Below are positions 10,040 to 21,219 of a stretch of DNA of 64,000 nucleotides, piece by piece. Numbering within the stretch: position 1 is the first letter of the stretch; each line of letters begins with the position of its first letter. Under the pieces are notes generated by a model. The model was given only the letters and a program-made list of their open reading frames with translations. It did no database searches and was not told the DNA's origin. The stretch comes from Medicago truncatula (Eukaryota; Streptophyta; Magnoliopsida; Fabales; Fabaceae). The DNA lies in the NCBI RefSeq assembly GCF_003473485.1, contig NC_053044.1, positions 1,376,501 through 1,440,500 on the forward strand. The letters are read 5' to 3'. The translations under genes were made by a program, and so were the position numbers.

Positions 10040-13002
10040 TCATTCAAAAGCAGCAGATACAGGGGGTGGAGGATCAACAAGAAATTTATCAAGAAGTTGA
10101 TCAATGGATGTGTAGTTGTAATTTGGATATAGTTGTGAAGCTTCAAGGTCATTTTCCTCTAGCTCAAAGTACATGTCGCCTTTAACAAATATGCTATGAA
10201 CGATGGAAATTGGAATATCTTCTGGAGGGGGTAAAGCTGCATCATAAAAGACATATTTTACCATTAGTATATTTCACAATTTTGTTGCCCTAAAAGAAAC
10301 ATATTTTAAAAATAATATTATGATTTGATAAGATTATATCAATATGATTTTTTTTGACAATATATAGATTATAAATATGATGATGAGTTTGCATAAAACT
10401 TCGTTTATCATCACTAAATAATTTTAAACTCTAAACCTAGTAGTAATTAGTTAATTAATTTTTGGTGACAAAGCTAATTGGTTTATATAATGAGAATGTA
10501 AGCTTATGTATTTACATTTACATACCGAAATTTTAGATAAAGTAAAAAAAATATTGAATGAAACAAAGTCTTACTTTGTGATAGCTTGATAATATCTTCT
10601 TCTGGAACAAATACTTTGTTAAAGTTTTGACCACTTTTGAGTTCCCATAGTGATATCAACTCATTTTGTGATATGATATTCTTCAAAGGTCGATACACAA
10701 CAATGCGGTTGTGTGCTCTTGGATAATTTGCCACTTTAATAGTGTACATAGCAATATCTTCTTCATAATTTAGTATAGCTAACAAAATATAAAATTATCT
10801 CGTGAGATTACTAAATAAATTCATTTGAATGCAACAAAAATATATGGAAAAAAGTAGTTGAATAGAAAGGTATATTATGTTAAGAATAATTCCTATAGTT
10901 AGTCTAAAGGTTTAGTGTAGGGATAAATAATATTATAGGCTAACTATTTTTACCCCTCATCTATTACACTCAAAGTCCATAAATTTTGAAAGGTAAATTA
11001 TGTGTATTTTCAATCACATTTTTTCCTTAGCACATGAGTCATGACTATTCGATTGGAGAAATCCGGATAAGGAACACAGCGTCCTTCGTAAGGGCCAAGG
11101 CGCCCTTCATAGGGGCCAATGAGACCTTAGGCAACCTCTAAGCAGGCACCATCTTTGAAGCCTTCTAGAAGCATCTAGAAATCCCGATATCCAATACCCT
11201 GTTACCCGTCCCATACACTTGTTTTGAAATCGGTGAAAACCCAAACCCAGTCAAAACGGGGAAATCCGTCAAAATGGGTTTAGTTCAGGCGGGTAATTAA
11301 CCACGGGTATGGGTTTTGTTGCCATGCCTACCAAGCATTCTCAAGGCATGATCAAAACAGATTAACCCTAGTCTGATAAATCGTACTTCCTGCAAGTGCA
11401 ACTATCTAGCTAATGGAAAAATATGTACCTTTGGATTCACCACTGCCGTAGACAACAATATCTTTCTTGTTTTCATAAGGACGAAGCAAGAAATTCACAA
11501 AGTATGCACCAAAACAATTTGCTGAGACAAAAGTATAAGGGATTCCTGCTGCTTCAATTTCTCTTCTAATTTTTATTTTCTTATCAAGAAAAGCTTGAAA
11601 TGGAGGAAGAGGGTGTACTCTGTCTTCTTCTACACCAAAGTCTGATGGAAGAAATCTCTGTAGGGAATATATACACTTATTAAATAAATATAGTTCCATA
11701 TTTCAAGATATTTTCTTTTTTTTGGTCAAATATTTCAAGATATTTAGTTATATTAAAAAATTAACAGCAACAATTAAAAGAAAATAAAATTTAAAGATGA
11801 GGATACAATGTCAATGCCTCATGTTATATATATACACTATATATAAAGAAAGATGAGTTTTATTTTAACAACCATTTGGTTAACAACTTATGAGACAACC
11901 ATAATTTATAAAGAAAATGTAGATATTTGCACCAAAACCAAAACAATAGATAAAGTAAAAAATAATGTGAGTATGAGATAGAAAATTGTCATAAAATGGA
12001 TGTTCAAATATCATTTCTCATAAAGAAAATAGACGAGTTTGAGCTGACTTTTTCCTTTCCAATTATATCTTTCATTTAAAATATTTTATTTATTATTTTA
12101 TCCTTTTTATAACAGTATTTAAATTATTAATTAAAAAATAGATAAATATCATTAAAATACCCTACTACAATGGGAACAATATTATTAAAAATTTATTAAG
12201 GAAATATGAGATTTTGGGTTGGATTTTTCATTATTCAAATTATAAACAAATTTTTGTATAAAAATGTTATATTGTTGGTGTCATTGAAAATGATAAGAGT
12301 TTATACTATATTTGCAATATGGTTGTGTAGTTGATAAATATAAGCATGATTTTTTACAATAAATCACAAACATCTCTACTTATAATTTTAATCTAAATCT
12401 AAATTTTATAAAAAATCATTTATAATTTACACGTGTTAGGGTAATAAAAAAGCGTATAAACGGGCACGAAGTGCTCGTGAACCGCTGGTATATATACAAA
12501 AAATTACATGAGTGGAAGGCTGTTGTGATTAACCTAAGGAGATGTCATTCAAAACATTTTTAGTCAATGGAATTTTTATCACCTTGATATTGCCAGCAAC
12601 TTTAATAGCATCTATAATTTTGAGTTGCTCCAACACTTGTGGGTATGGAAAGGTACATATCACAATGTCTACTTGCTTAATCACTTTCACAATCTGGTCA
12701 TGCTCAAGTTCTCCCTGCAATCAATTATTGTTGATATATACTTATCAAGAAATTAATTCATTAACAAGAATTATTTAATTTCATTACATAATATAGAGAG
12801 AAATAAGACTTGCCTCAACAAGTGTTACTCCAATGGAATTGAATTCCTTGCAAAGTTGTATCTTGGAGTTAGGAGTTTTTGAATTAATAGGGTGAGTATA
12901 CACAAAAGTTGGATGACCTAATGAGATGCTTGCCTTCACCATATACTTTCCTATGTAACCAGTTCCACCAAATACAAGAATCTTATTCTTCTTTGCCTCC
13001 AT
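10040..13002 (-). CDS. Eugenol/isoeugenol synthase-like NADPH-dependent reductase (NmrA/PCBER/isoflavone reductase family)
   Basis: Five exons: 13002-12814, 12714-12583, 11657-11429, 10778-10575 and 10236-10040, giving 316 residues, the usual family length. The family is cytosolic and uses NADPH; eugenol and isoeugenol synthases reduce coniferyl acetate-type esters to phenylpropenes. The N-terminus has the Rossmann motif GGTGYIG (residues about 12-18). Exon 3 has [13 protein letters not shown], then the catalytic-Lys region DKKIKIRR (Lys about 134) and [10 protein letters not shown]. The C-terminus [11 protein letters not shown] and EASQLYP resemble eugenol synthases more than isoflavone or pinoresinol reductases. 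All joins keep frame. Introns 2-4 are GT-AG, but intron 1 (12715-12813) has a GC donor in the context GAG/GCAAGT. The gene looks intact. Exact substrate (coniferyl acetate or another) cannot be told from sequence. Confidence 0.93.
10862..11390. other. Intron 3 of the reductase gene, with short repeats
   Basis: The intron (10779-11428) contains a diverged direct repeat around 11072-11124 (GTCCTTCGTAAGGGCCAAGG, then GCCCTTCATAGGGGCCAATG). No TIRs or ORF were found. Confidence 0.4.
11862..12030. repeat. Interspersed repeat in intron 2, related to 14236-14372
   Basis: The block with ATAAAGAAAATGTAGATATT, ATGTGAGTATGAGA and TTCAAATATCATTTCTC is shared almost collinearly with 14255-14372, so both are copies of one MITE family. 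The rest of intron 2 (11658-12582) is AT-rich without further features. Confidence 0.6.
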
Positions 13003-13097
13003 TTTTTTGTGTGTACTCTTTTCTTTTTTTGATGATAATCTTTTGTGTACTCTATGCTCTTTGTAAATGCTTGTTATCTTACTCTACTTCGAACAAA

Positions 13098-13105
13098 TAT
13101 TTATA
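13098..13105 (-). promoter_or_regulatory. TATA box of the reductase gene
   Basis: TATAAATA on the minus strand lies 96 bases upstream of the ATG (13002). Between them is a CT-rich leader, which suits a plant 5' UTR. Confidence 0.6.
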
Positions 13106-13379
13106 GTGTCACATTGGCATCTATCATTCAACATTTAAAAAGTGATTACTATTAAAAAAATGTTTTTCTGTTTTGTAGGAAACAAACAAGATATATCGGT
13201 ACAAAAATGACCAGAGCATTCTTTTTTATCAAAACATGCATGACAGAAGTGTGACATTTCCATTAAGCCGGCTTCATTGTGGCTGGAATATTTAGACTAC
13301 ACCAAACTCCTAATTAAAGGGATGATCTTATATTTTAATTGAATTACAATCATGGTTAAAATAGAAAATGTCGAAATTG

Positions 13380-13480
13380 TTTGATCGGATGTCATGATCG
13401 GGGTTCGAACCCCGGTCCCTCCACTTGTGTGTGTGAGTTTATAATGGTTTTGTCATTTCGTCTATCTACAAAATAAAACA
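13380..13480 (+). mobile_element. SINE-like fragment with RNA polymerase III box B
   Basis: GGGGTTCGAACCCCGG (about 13397-13412) is a perfect tRNA T-arm/box-B stem, followed by TCCCTCCACTTGTGTGTGTG. No acceptor-stem partner or cloverleaf precedes it, so it is a tRNA-derived SINE piece rather than a tRNA gene. Confidence 0.45.
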
Positions 13481-13733
13481 AAAAAACTGGATTCGAAGTA
13501 TCATAAGGTCGAAAATTCAACCCCACACCGATTGTACTTTTACGGCCACATTTTTCTAAAAATTAATTCAATGTTACTTTGTTAAAAAAAAAATTAGAAC
13601 TTGCTCAAAAAAAATAGAATTTGAAGTTGATCGTAAAGAATCTTAGAAAACAAACTCTTAAAATTTGTGATTGGACCTAACACAATTCAACAAAACCGAT
13701 TTGTAAGACGAGAATTGTTCCTATTTTTTTAGA

Positions 13734-14372
13734 GGAATGTTATTTGATCAACCATTTTATATGACAACATAGGATTTGTTTGGGAGTTTGGATGACAGAA
13801 GGGAGGGGTTAAAGGGGGTGAGAAATATGGGAGGAAATTGGAGAAATCTTTCAATTTTTTTAAAGAGTGTTTTTTAGAGAATATTATAAATTTTGTGTTT
13901 TTTAGAGGATATTATATATTACACAAAAATTTATATTCCATATATTGTCGAACACAAAAATGTGTGTATGATTACTATATTTTAAATTTTAAGAATATTA
14001 TAATAAAATAGATTAAATTTGAAGAATTCATGTAAATCCTTCAAACCCTCCAAAACCTTCTTCCAATACAATTTTTGAGTTCCTTCAAATGATGAGAGTT
14101 ATGTATTATGAAGAAAAATTAACCCCCTGAAGCCCTCCTCCTTCATTTTCTTCTTTTTATTCCACTTGTTCATTCCTTTTTTTCAAAATCATTCCCTCCT
14201 TTCCCCTCCAAGCTCGCAACAAAGTCTTAGCGGACAACCAAAATATATAAAGAAATGTAGATCTTGACACAAAAATCAAAGCAATAGAGAGAAAATGAAA
14301 ACACAATGTGAGTATGAGAAAAAAGTTGTCATAAAAGTTCACAAAATTGTTGTTCAAATATCATTTCTCTTT
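13734..14372. mobile_element. MITE with a second MITE nested inside
   Basis: The outer ends ATGTTATTTGATCAACCATT (left) and the complement of TTGTTGTTCAAATATCAT (right) pair, together with GACAAC/GTTGTC. The outer element is split by an insertion at about 13763-14230. That insert's own ends are inverted (GGATTTGTTTGGGAG against CTCGCAACAAAGTC) and it has GGGAGGGG/CCCCTCC arms. A related intact outer copy lies in intron 2 of the reductase gene. Confidence 0.6.
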
Positions 14373-14852
14373 TTTTTTTTTATAGAAAAACTATTCCCAC
14401 TTATATACACATGTTCATTCATGTCATCTCTTAATTATACAATGTGACACTCTTTAACAAAATCGTTTTTCAATTTTTTATTTTTAATAAAATCGTAGTT
14501 TGAGTTTTATGAAAACATGAAAATTCGTTTATCCAAAAAAAATTATTCGACCATGAAAAAAATTTCAGGTCTTAGCTCTCTAATTTTTAGGAGAAAAGTC
14601 CTTTCTATAACCAAAATTCAGTCGAGTGGTAAATAAAAACTGATCAAAAATTATTTTAATTAAAATTTAAATTCGAATTCTTATAAACAATTCTTCATTA
14701 ACAAAAACTCTAAAATTCACCAAATAGAAGACAGGTTTTTCTACATATTAAAAAATAAGATGGCTTTTCTCCGATTAAAAAATGGTTAGAAGCATAGCAT
14801 AGGCGTGTGTCCAACTTTGACCCTAATATAGTAGTACTAGCAAGGATGAAAA

Positions 14853-14952
14853 TAGGTCATGCAGATTAAAGGTTTACGTCAGCATAGGTGTCATGCAGAT
14901 TAAGAGTTTACGTCAGCGTAGGTGTCATGCAGATTGAAGGTTTACGTCAGCT
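14853..14952. repeat. Triple tandem repeat, 32-34 bp unit
   Basis: Three copies of TAGGTGTCATGCAGATTAAG plus GTTTACGTCAGC follow each other at 14853-14884, 14885-14918 and 14919-14952, with few differences. Each carries ACGTCA, a bZIP-type core. Confidence 0.85.
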
Positions 14953-14967
14953 CGAGTTAAACGAAAA

Positions 14968-15236
14968 TCCTCCGTTTCAAAATGAATCGTTTTAGCAAAT
15001 TGCACATAGATTAAAGAATGGAATGAAATAATAATTAGACATAACACTTTTTCTAAAGTGTCTTTACTTTATAAGAAAAAGACAAACTTAAAGTTGCATT
15101 GAAAATTGTGTGAGAGAAAAGTTGGAGAGGGTAACGTTGGAAGAAAAAAATTAAAGTTGTATTGAAAATGTAAAGTGACATTCATTTTAAAATAAATTTT
15201 TTGACTAAAATGACACTCATTTTAAAACGAAGGGAG
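14968..15236. mobile_element. Stowaway MITE (family C)
   Basis: The left end TCCTCCGTTTCAAAATGAAT pairs with right end CTCATTTTAAAACGAAGGGAG, and TA follows at 15237-15238. It is non-coding. Confidence 0.7.
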
Positions 15237-15244
15237 TATTTTTT

Positions 15245-16999
15245 TAAGAGGAATACTAACTTGTGCCCTTGGGGCATATGTTAAGGAACTTAAATTGAAA
15301 ATTTTATATAAAAAAATTATGTCAATTTATTCATTTTAGAGATTTAAAATTAATATGATCACCAATGTCTAAAGATACATGTTAAATTTAGGATCATACT
15401 AACAAGTGTTTTAAGATTATTTTCAATAAGAGATGTCTGACTTATTAAGCATTGACCTATGATGTACGGATACGTAGTATGAGTGTGGGTGCGATACAAT
15501 ACAGGTACACGGATACACGAATTTTTTAAAATTCATGATATGATACGACTAAAATACATTAACAAAATATTTATATATTTATACTAAAATTTATATGCAT
15601 GTAAAATACTTGAAAAAAAATAAAATTAATCTTCAGTACTACATAATCATAAAAATCTCAATTTACAAAAAATAATACACGTGATCAAAATAAAAAATGT
15701 AAAGTTTTCATATAAAACATATTTTATTTTCATTCATATGTTAATGTTGATTTATTGAATCTCCTCCCTCACTTGTTACTTTCATCCACCCAAAGCATAA
15801 TTTTTAATTAGTTAATCGAAAAACAATTATAATGATTCATATCTTAAAATGAATCATATGCATCTCTATTGAATTTTCACAACACAATATAACTTTTTTA
15901 CCCTTCATTTTTTCTCCAAGATACGTCTTTGTGAAGTATCATATAAGTATATGTCGATTATCTTGTAAGTTTCTATTAAAAATATATTATAAATTAAAAT
16001 AAAACGAAATTACACAATTCGTCCCTTAACTTAATTGCTAGTAACACTTTCGTCCTTTATCTTTTTTTTTTTTGTCCCGATTTATTCCTTTATGTTTTAA
16101 AATGACAATATCTTATCATTTTTAATTAGACTTTTTCAATGAAATTTGAGTTTCTTGATTTGTATGATGAGGTTTTGGGTTTGTTTATGAGTTTAATGAG
16201 GTTTTGATGATTTTTTTAGATTTTTTTATTATTTTAATTAAAAAGGATAATTTTGTTGACATTTAATAACATAAAGGACTAAATTGGGATAAAAAAAAAA
16301 GATAAAGGACGAAAGTGTTACTTAATATTAAGTTAAGGGATAAATTGTGTAATTTTACAGAATATCGGTATCTAATATGTATTCGATACGGGTACGTCTC
16401 CATTTTGGAGAATCCAAACTTCATAGATTGGTACCTAATAGATATCCTTATATGAGAAAAAATTTAATTGGTGCTTAACTAGCAAGGGTGTTCACTTAAG
16501 CACACTTTTTCCGTAGGTCTCATAATATTTTAATATTAAATATTGAAATATAATGAAATAAAGTTATGGAAAATGATTTCTGTTAAGAAGCTTAAAAGAG
16601 AGTGTTATATTGAGAATATTATTATTCAATAACTTAAAACTTTTAAAATGAACTTTTTCTATATCAAATTTATAATTTATTTTTATTTTTACCCTCTTAA
16701 CTAGTGCTTACAGCACTTGTTTGCGTAATCCTAAAGCTATTACTATATGATATGAAGTTATTGATTTGGCTCATTTAAAAAGAAAAAAAAAATAAAGGTT
16801 TTGGGTTAAAGTGATTGAATGCTTATTAAGTATTATAGATAAAAAAATTATAAGTCTTATGTTCCTCAATAAGATCTTTCCAATGCTCCAATTCTATGTA
16901 TTGAGTGATGACATGAACTCGATCACCTTAAAATTTAGTTGACGAGTTATATCAACTTTTATTTAAATAAATTCATATCAAGAAATAAACAAAAATCTT
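15245..16999. repeat. Intergenic repeat-derived region, split by a MITE
   Basis: Degenerate repeat sequence with GATACG-type motifs (15466-15530 and again 16380-16400, CGATACGGGTACG) appears to be one unit split by the foldback MITE at 16006-16356. Segments near 15262 and 16480 hold further AT-rich repeats. No gene seen. Confidence 0.35.
16006..16356. mobile_element. Foldback MITE, about 65-bp TIRs
   Basis: The left arm (AAATTACACAATTCGTCCCT ... CTTTCGTCCTTTATC) is mirrored with few changes by the right arm (GATAAAGGACGAAAG ... AGGGATAAATTGTGTAATTT). The long TIR and lack of coding sequence define a MITE. Confidence 0.8.
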
Positions 17000-18160
17000 T
17001 TATATGAATAGAACCTTGGCATCAACAACAATTAGCTTAATATGTTGTTGATTTTGTTGGTCTATATGGCCAATAAGGTTGCGCGTTAGAGGGGGTGAAT
17101 AGCGGTTTAAAAAATTTACGGAGTTTCGGCGAAAGTGTTTTGAAATGTTTTGACTAATTGAAAATAAGCTTGAACAATCACAAACAATCAAAAAAAGTTA
17201 ATATTATGTACTAATAAGATTTACAATAGAATTGAGTGATTTACAAGATAAATCTTATTTCAATCAAATATTAATGGTACTTGAACAATTTGCAAAACAA
17301 GACAATTTCAAAGTCAAACCTATTAGAGAATATAACAAGCTACCAATCAAAAACACAATGTATATGCTATTCATGAATTGGTTAGGAATTGAAACTAATT
17401 GATCCAAGTAAAAACAGTGAAAACCTAATTCAAGGAATTAGGCCAATTTTAATCAAAAACAACTTAGATCAAAATCAATTTCTTTTCTGTCAATATATCA
17501 ATTAAACATATACAACTATCAAAATTAAAGAGGATAAGAAAAAAGAGAAAGACATTGAGATTTTTATAGTAGTTCGCTCTTTTGTCCTCGCTTTGAGCCA
17601 CATCTACTCTTCTTGGTGAAAAACACCTCCACCAAGGACTTCCACTAATGGTAACAATCTTGAATACAAATGTGATTACAAGAGTTCCTTAAAACTATCT
17701 TAGTTCTTCAACTTCTATGTAAACACTCCCACAAAATTCAAATAACCTTTGAATTTGGTGCTTCTTGATGTCTTTAAATCCTCAATCACCCATACAACCC
17801 TTCGAACTTTTCACTCAAGCTCTTCGATGCTACGTCCGAAAAATGGATCCCCTTGAACACAAGAACAATTAGAAAGAACCTTCAAGACCTTTGGAGGTGG
17901 AATGAGATTATTCACTTCACTTTAAAACCTTGATTAAGCCCAACCAATTTCCTTGAAAGAACCAACTTACAATCCCTATTAGCATCCTAGCAAATCATAT
18001 GACTCAAAAGTACAAAGTGATTCTAAGAAAAAGTGTTTAATCTTGAAGAATTTATGAACAATGAATTTTTGAGACCTAGAGAGAATAGATGCAAATTATT
18101 CAATACTTTGGGTGTTATACATATTTAGTGAATCGACTCGCTATGTTGTATTTTTTGCTG
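17000..18160. other. Repeat-like non-coding region
   Basis: It contains GTTGCGCGTTAGAGGGGGTG and a stretch with CACCTCCACCAAGGACTTCC, resembling non-coding parts of plant LTR retrotransposons, but without LTR ends, PBS or a credible ORF. Classification is a guess. Confidence 0.25.
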
Positions 18161-18254
18161 GCTAATAGTCTTTTTTTTTAAAAGTAACTATCCATTAGAT
18201 GAACCAAAAAAAGAAAAAGTACAAAGAAGAAAGGGGGACTATACCAAAACCTTT

Positions 18255-18705
18255 TCAAAAGATAGTAAAGTTTGGCATACTCAACCTGTTCCTATTGTAC
18301 TCTCCTCTAATGGAGTTAGGTAAGCCATCAGACCAAAACAAGTCAGACGAGGTTAATGCAAGACTATCAGCACAAGCATTGCCCTCTCTATAGATATGAG
18401 ACACCACAAAACTCATATGTCTAATCCTAACCAGACAATTGAGCCACCTATTTCTTAAAACCCAAGGAACAACAGAAAAAGATTTGAAAGCTAAAATGAC
18501 CAATTGGGAGTCTGTTTCCAACCAAAAATTTGAGAAACCATTGATGTGAGCAATCTCAATAGCCGTCATAGCAGCTACTAATTCAGCATATAGTGCATTT
18601 TTCTCCCCCAGATATTGAGTAAAGCATCCAATACATAAGCTATCATAGTTTCTGAAGATTCCTCCTACAGCTGCTCTATTAGGGTTCTTTGTAGCTGCTC
18701 CATCC
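18255..18705 (-). pseudogene. LINE RNase H domain
   Basis: The fragment reads TDGAATKNPNRAAVGGIFRN, then ALYAELVAAMTAIE, WLETDSQLVI and HIYREGNACADSLA. These are the RNase H type I (RVT_3) hallmarks: the TDGA Asp, the AE Glu, the TDSQ Asp and the NACAD Asp. It is separated from its upstream zf-RVT part by the inserted MITE; the ORF upstream of 18706 is MITE sequence. Confidence 0.8.
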
Positions 18706-19037
18706 GTGTTTGATTTGCTAAAAAATGAAGGACAGGACAGAACAACTCTAGTTGTCCAGTGTTTGATTTGTAAAACTATTTCAGGTACAGGACAAACTGG
18801 AGGCAAGGGACAGGACAGAAACTCATATTTTTGTCCCTCACCAAACCACAGCACAACTTTTTGTCTCACGTACAAGTTGTCTAAAATACCAAAATAGCAT
18901 TTTGTCCCTCAAAAATCGTATAAAACAAAAAATTACTCAATGCCATAAAAAAATTGTCATGTGATGTTCTGTCTTGTGTTGTACTGTTCTATCTTGTACT
19001 GTTTTGTCCAGTACTTGCTATTTTGCAAACCAAACAC
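18706..19037. mobile_element. MITE inserted between the LINE zf-RVT and RNase H regions
   Basis: The ends GTGTTTGATTTGC (left) and GCAAACCAAACAC (right) are inverted, and inner motifs (GGACAGGACAGAAC against GTTCTGTCTTGTG) pair too. The insertion lies at the WIK/NTDG point of the LINE protein. It is non-coding; family unknown, target duplication not resolved. Confidence 0.65.
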
Positions 19038-20265
19038 ACCCTTAATCCAAATTGTCAGAGGAGGGGTCCAAATCACATCTTTGATGATGGGGGCACTGGG
19101 GGGGTTTAATGTTTACTTTAAAAGCTTTAACAATCCTGAATTCCTGCATATCCCCTCTGTAGACTTCTGTGGTGATGTTACCTGCTAGGCCAGTTTGAGC
19201 AATAATCATGTTGAGTGCAAGCTTCCAGTGCAAAGACTGATTATTGAATCTCACATCATTTCTTCTAATCAATATAGTGTAAATTATATTAAACATGCAT
19301 GCTTTTAAAACAGTCCTGCACTGAGGAGACCATTTTCTATCTAAAATCTTCAAAAAATCAAAACAGTTGGCGAATTGCATGTTTATGTTTATAATAGAGA
19401 GCAGCCAGTTCCACAAATGCATAGCAAAAGAGCACTCAAAAAACAAGTGGAAGGTAGATTCACACAGAATATTATAAAAAGAGCACCATGATGGAAACTG
19501 AAAACCTCTAGACAAAAGATTTTCCTCTAATGGAACTTTGTTATGCAAGATCCTCCAAACCAATAGAGATTTGGTTGGAGGAATATCAAGACACCACAAA
19601 TCTTTGGCCCATTTGATGTTCTGACCAACCCCATATTTGAACTCATAAGCTTGTTCGAAAGATAAATCTCCATTGTTGCTAGGTTGCCAAATTATTTTGT
19701 CTTCAGTGGCTTCAAAAGGAATTGTTACTTGTTCTGCAATAAAATTGACTTGAGGGAAGCAGATGAGCATTGAGAAGGGAAAATTCCACTGACCATTGAA
19801 AATGAAATCTTTAACTTTGTTTGTTAAATTTGCATCAAGATGAGGGATATTTAACTGAGAAGCTATGGAGACACCACACCAATTATCAAGCCAAAAGTTG
19901 ATGTCATTAGTTCATTACCATTACCAAGCTGCCAACCATAATTAGATTGAATGGTTGAGAACTCATTTTTTATTCTGCTCCAGATAGATGAGAAAATGTG
20001 ATGACAAATCACTCTTCTGCCTCTAATAACCTTGCTTCTGAGAAGAAGTGCCCAATCTTCCTTAGAATTGAATAAGTCTCAACAGAGTTTTAAATTTGTT
20101 GATTCATTAAGAGTAGAGAGAGATCTAATGCCTAATCCACCTTCAAAGAGAGGCTTGCAAGATTTTTCCAAGAAATAGTCACTAATTTTCTTTTTGAAAC
20201 ATCACCACTCCAAATGAAATTTCTTGTCCAAATTTCAATGAACATGTTTAACTGAATTTTATTGA

Positions 20266-21145
20266 AACCAAAAAATAAAATAAGAAATTCAAACAAAAAA
20301 ACATGAACTTGTTTACTTGAAAATGCATAGCTAGGTTATAGAAAGGAAAATGATGTAGATAAAGGGAAAAAAGAAGGTTACCTCCTCAAAAACTGTTAAA
20401 GATCAAACCGGTTTTGAAGTTGAAGAACTTGAGCTCTAATAATAAAATGAAAGATATGATTAAAAAATTGGAAAGTTTATATTTTAGTGTTGGGAATAGC
20501 TAATATATGATGTGGAGGAGGGAAAGAGCTCACATGCATGCCAATGACATCAACAAGGAAAATAGGGAGCATGAATTGAATTTTCTATAGCAGTTTATTA
20601 AAATGCCCTTATTGAGAACAATATGGTAAAATTGTTTATATATTATTTTGATAGATAGATACGGTCGTATCTGAGGTAGGATGACCGTCCTAGGCTCCAA
20701 CAATTAAATTTAAAATTTGGGTCATAAAATATAAAATTAAGGGTCCGTTAAGTAAAATAAATATTGAGGAATGCTAAAACCATATACATTTTAATTGAAA
20801 AATGACATATTAGGGAATTGAATATCACATTTCATAATGTAATAAAAACTATCATCTTTAAGAAAATTATTTTTACACTTTAGGAATTCAATTTTCTTTT
20901 TTTATATATACTTATTAATTAGGGTTCAAATTGTATGTTCGCTCATAGGCTACCAGAATCTAGAAACGGTACTGTATATAGTCAGTAGATTAGTAGAAAC
21001 CCAAACTCCGAAGTATCATAAGAAATTTCAACGTTCAATCCACTTATGGACAATACATAACACAAAGTATATAATAGTCAAGAAAGGCTGCACTACATGT
21101 GTTTTAGTCTACTAGTACACTTGAGGATTGGATTTGGACACATAC
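20266..21145. other. Spacer upstream of the first STP gene
   Basis: An AT-rich intergenic stretch. No ORF, TIR pair or RNA gene was seen. Confidence 0.5.
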
Positions 21146-21152
21146 TATAAAT
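21146..21152 (+). promoter_or_regulatory. TATA box of STP gene 1
   Basis: TATAAAT lies 68-74 bases before the ATG at 21220; no competing ATG lies between. Confidence 0.5.
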
Positions 21153-21219
21153 CTATATTTATATGTATTAATAATGAAGGAGAAACATAATTGAAATTTT
21201 TATCAGGAAGAGCTAAGCT

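Larger units (their letters stand above)
18171..20265 (-). mobile_element. 5'-truncated LINE (L1-type), decayed
   Basis: On the minus strand the element runs from about 20265 (reverse-transcriptase C-terminal part, NFIWSGDVSKRK, then FEGGLGIRSLSTLNES, frameshifted and with stops) through a zf-RVT region (19770-19042, with KSLLVWRILHNKVPL and FECSFAMHLW) to an RNase H domain (18705-18255). A T-run at 18172-18180 on the plus strand corresponds to the 3' poly(A). The upstream endonuclease and most of the RT are missing. The element is broken by frameshifts and by a MITE at 18706-19037. Confidence 0.8.

Noticed and set aside
13390..13420. Possible tRNA gene from the perfect GGGGTTCGAACCCC stem
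   Set aside because: No D-arm, anticodon arm or acceptor partner fits upstream at tRNA spacing; better explained as a SINE head remnant.
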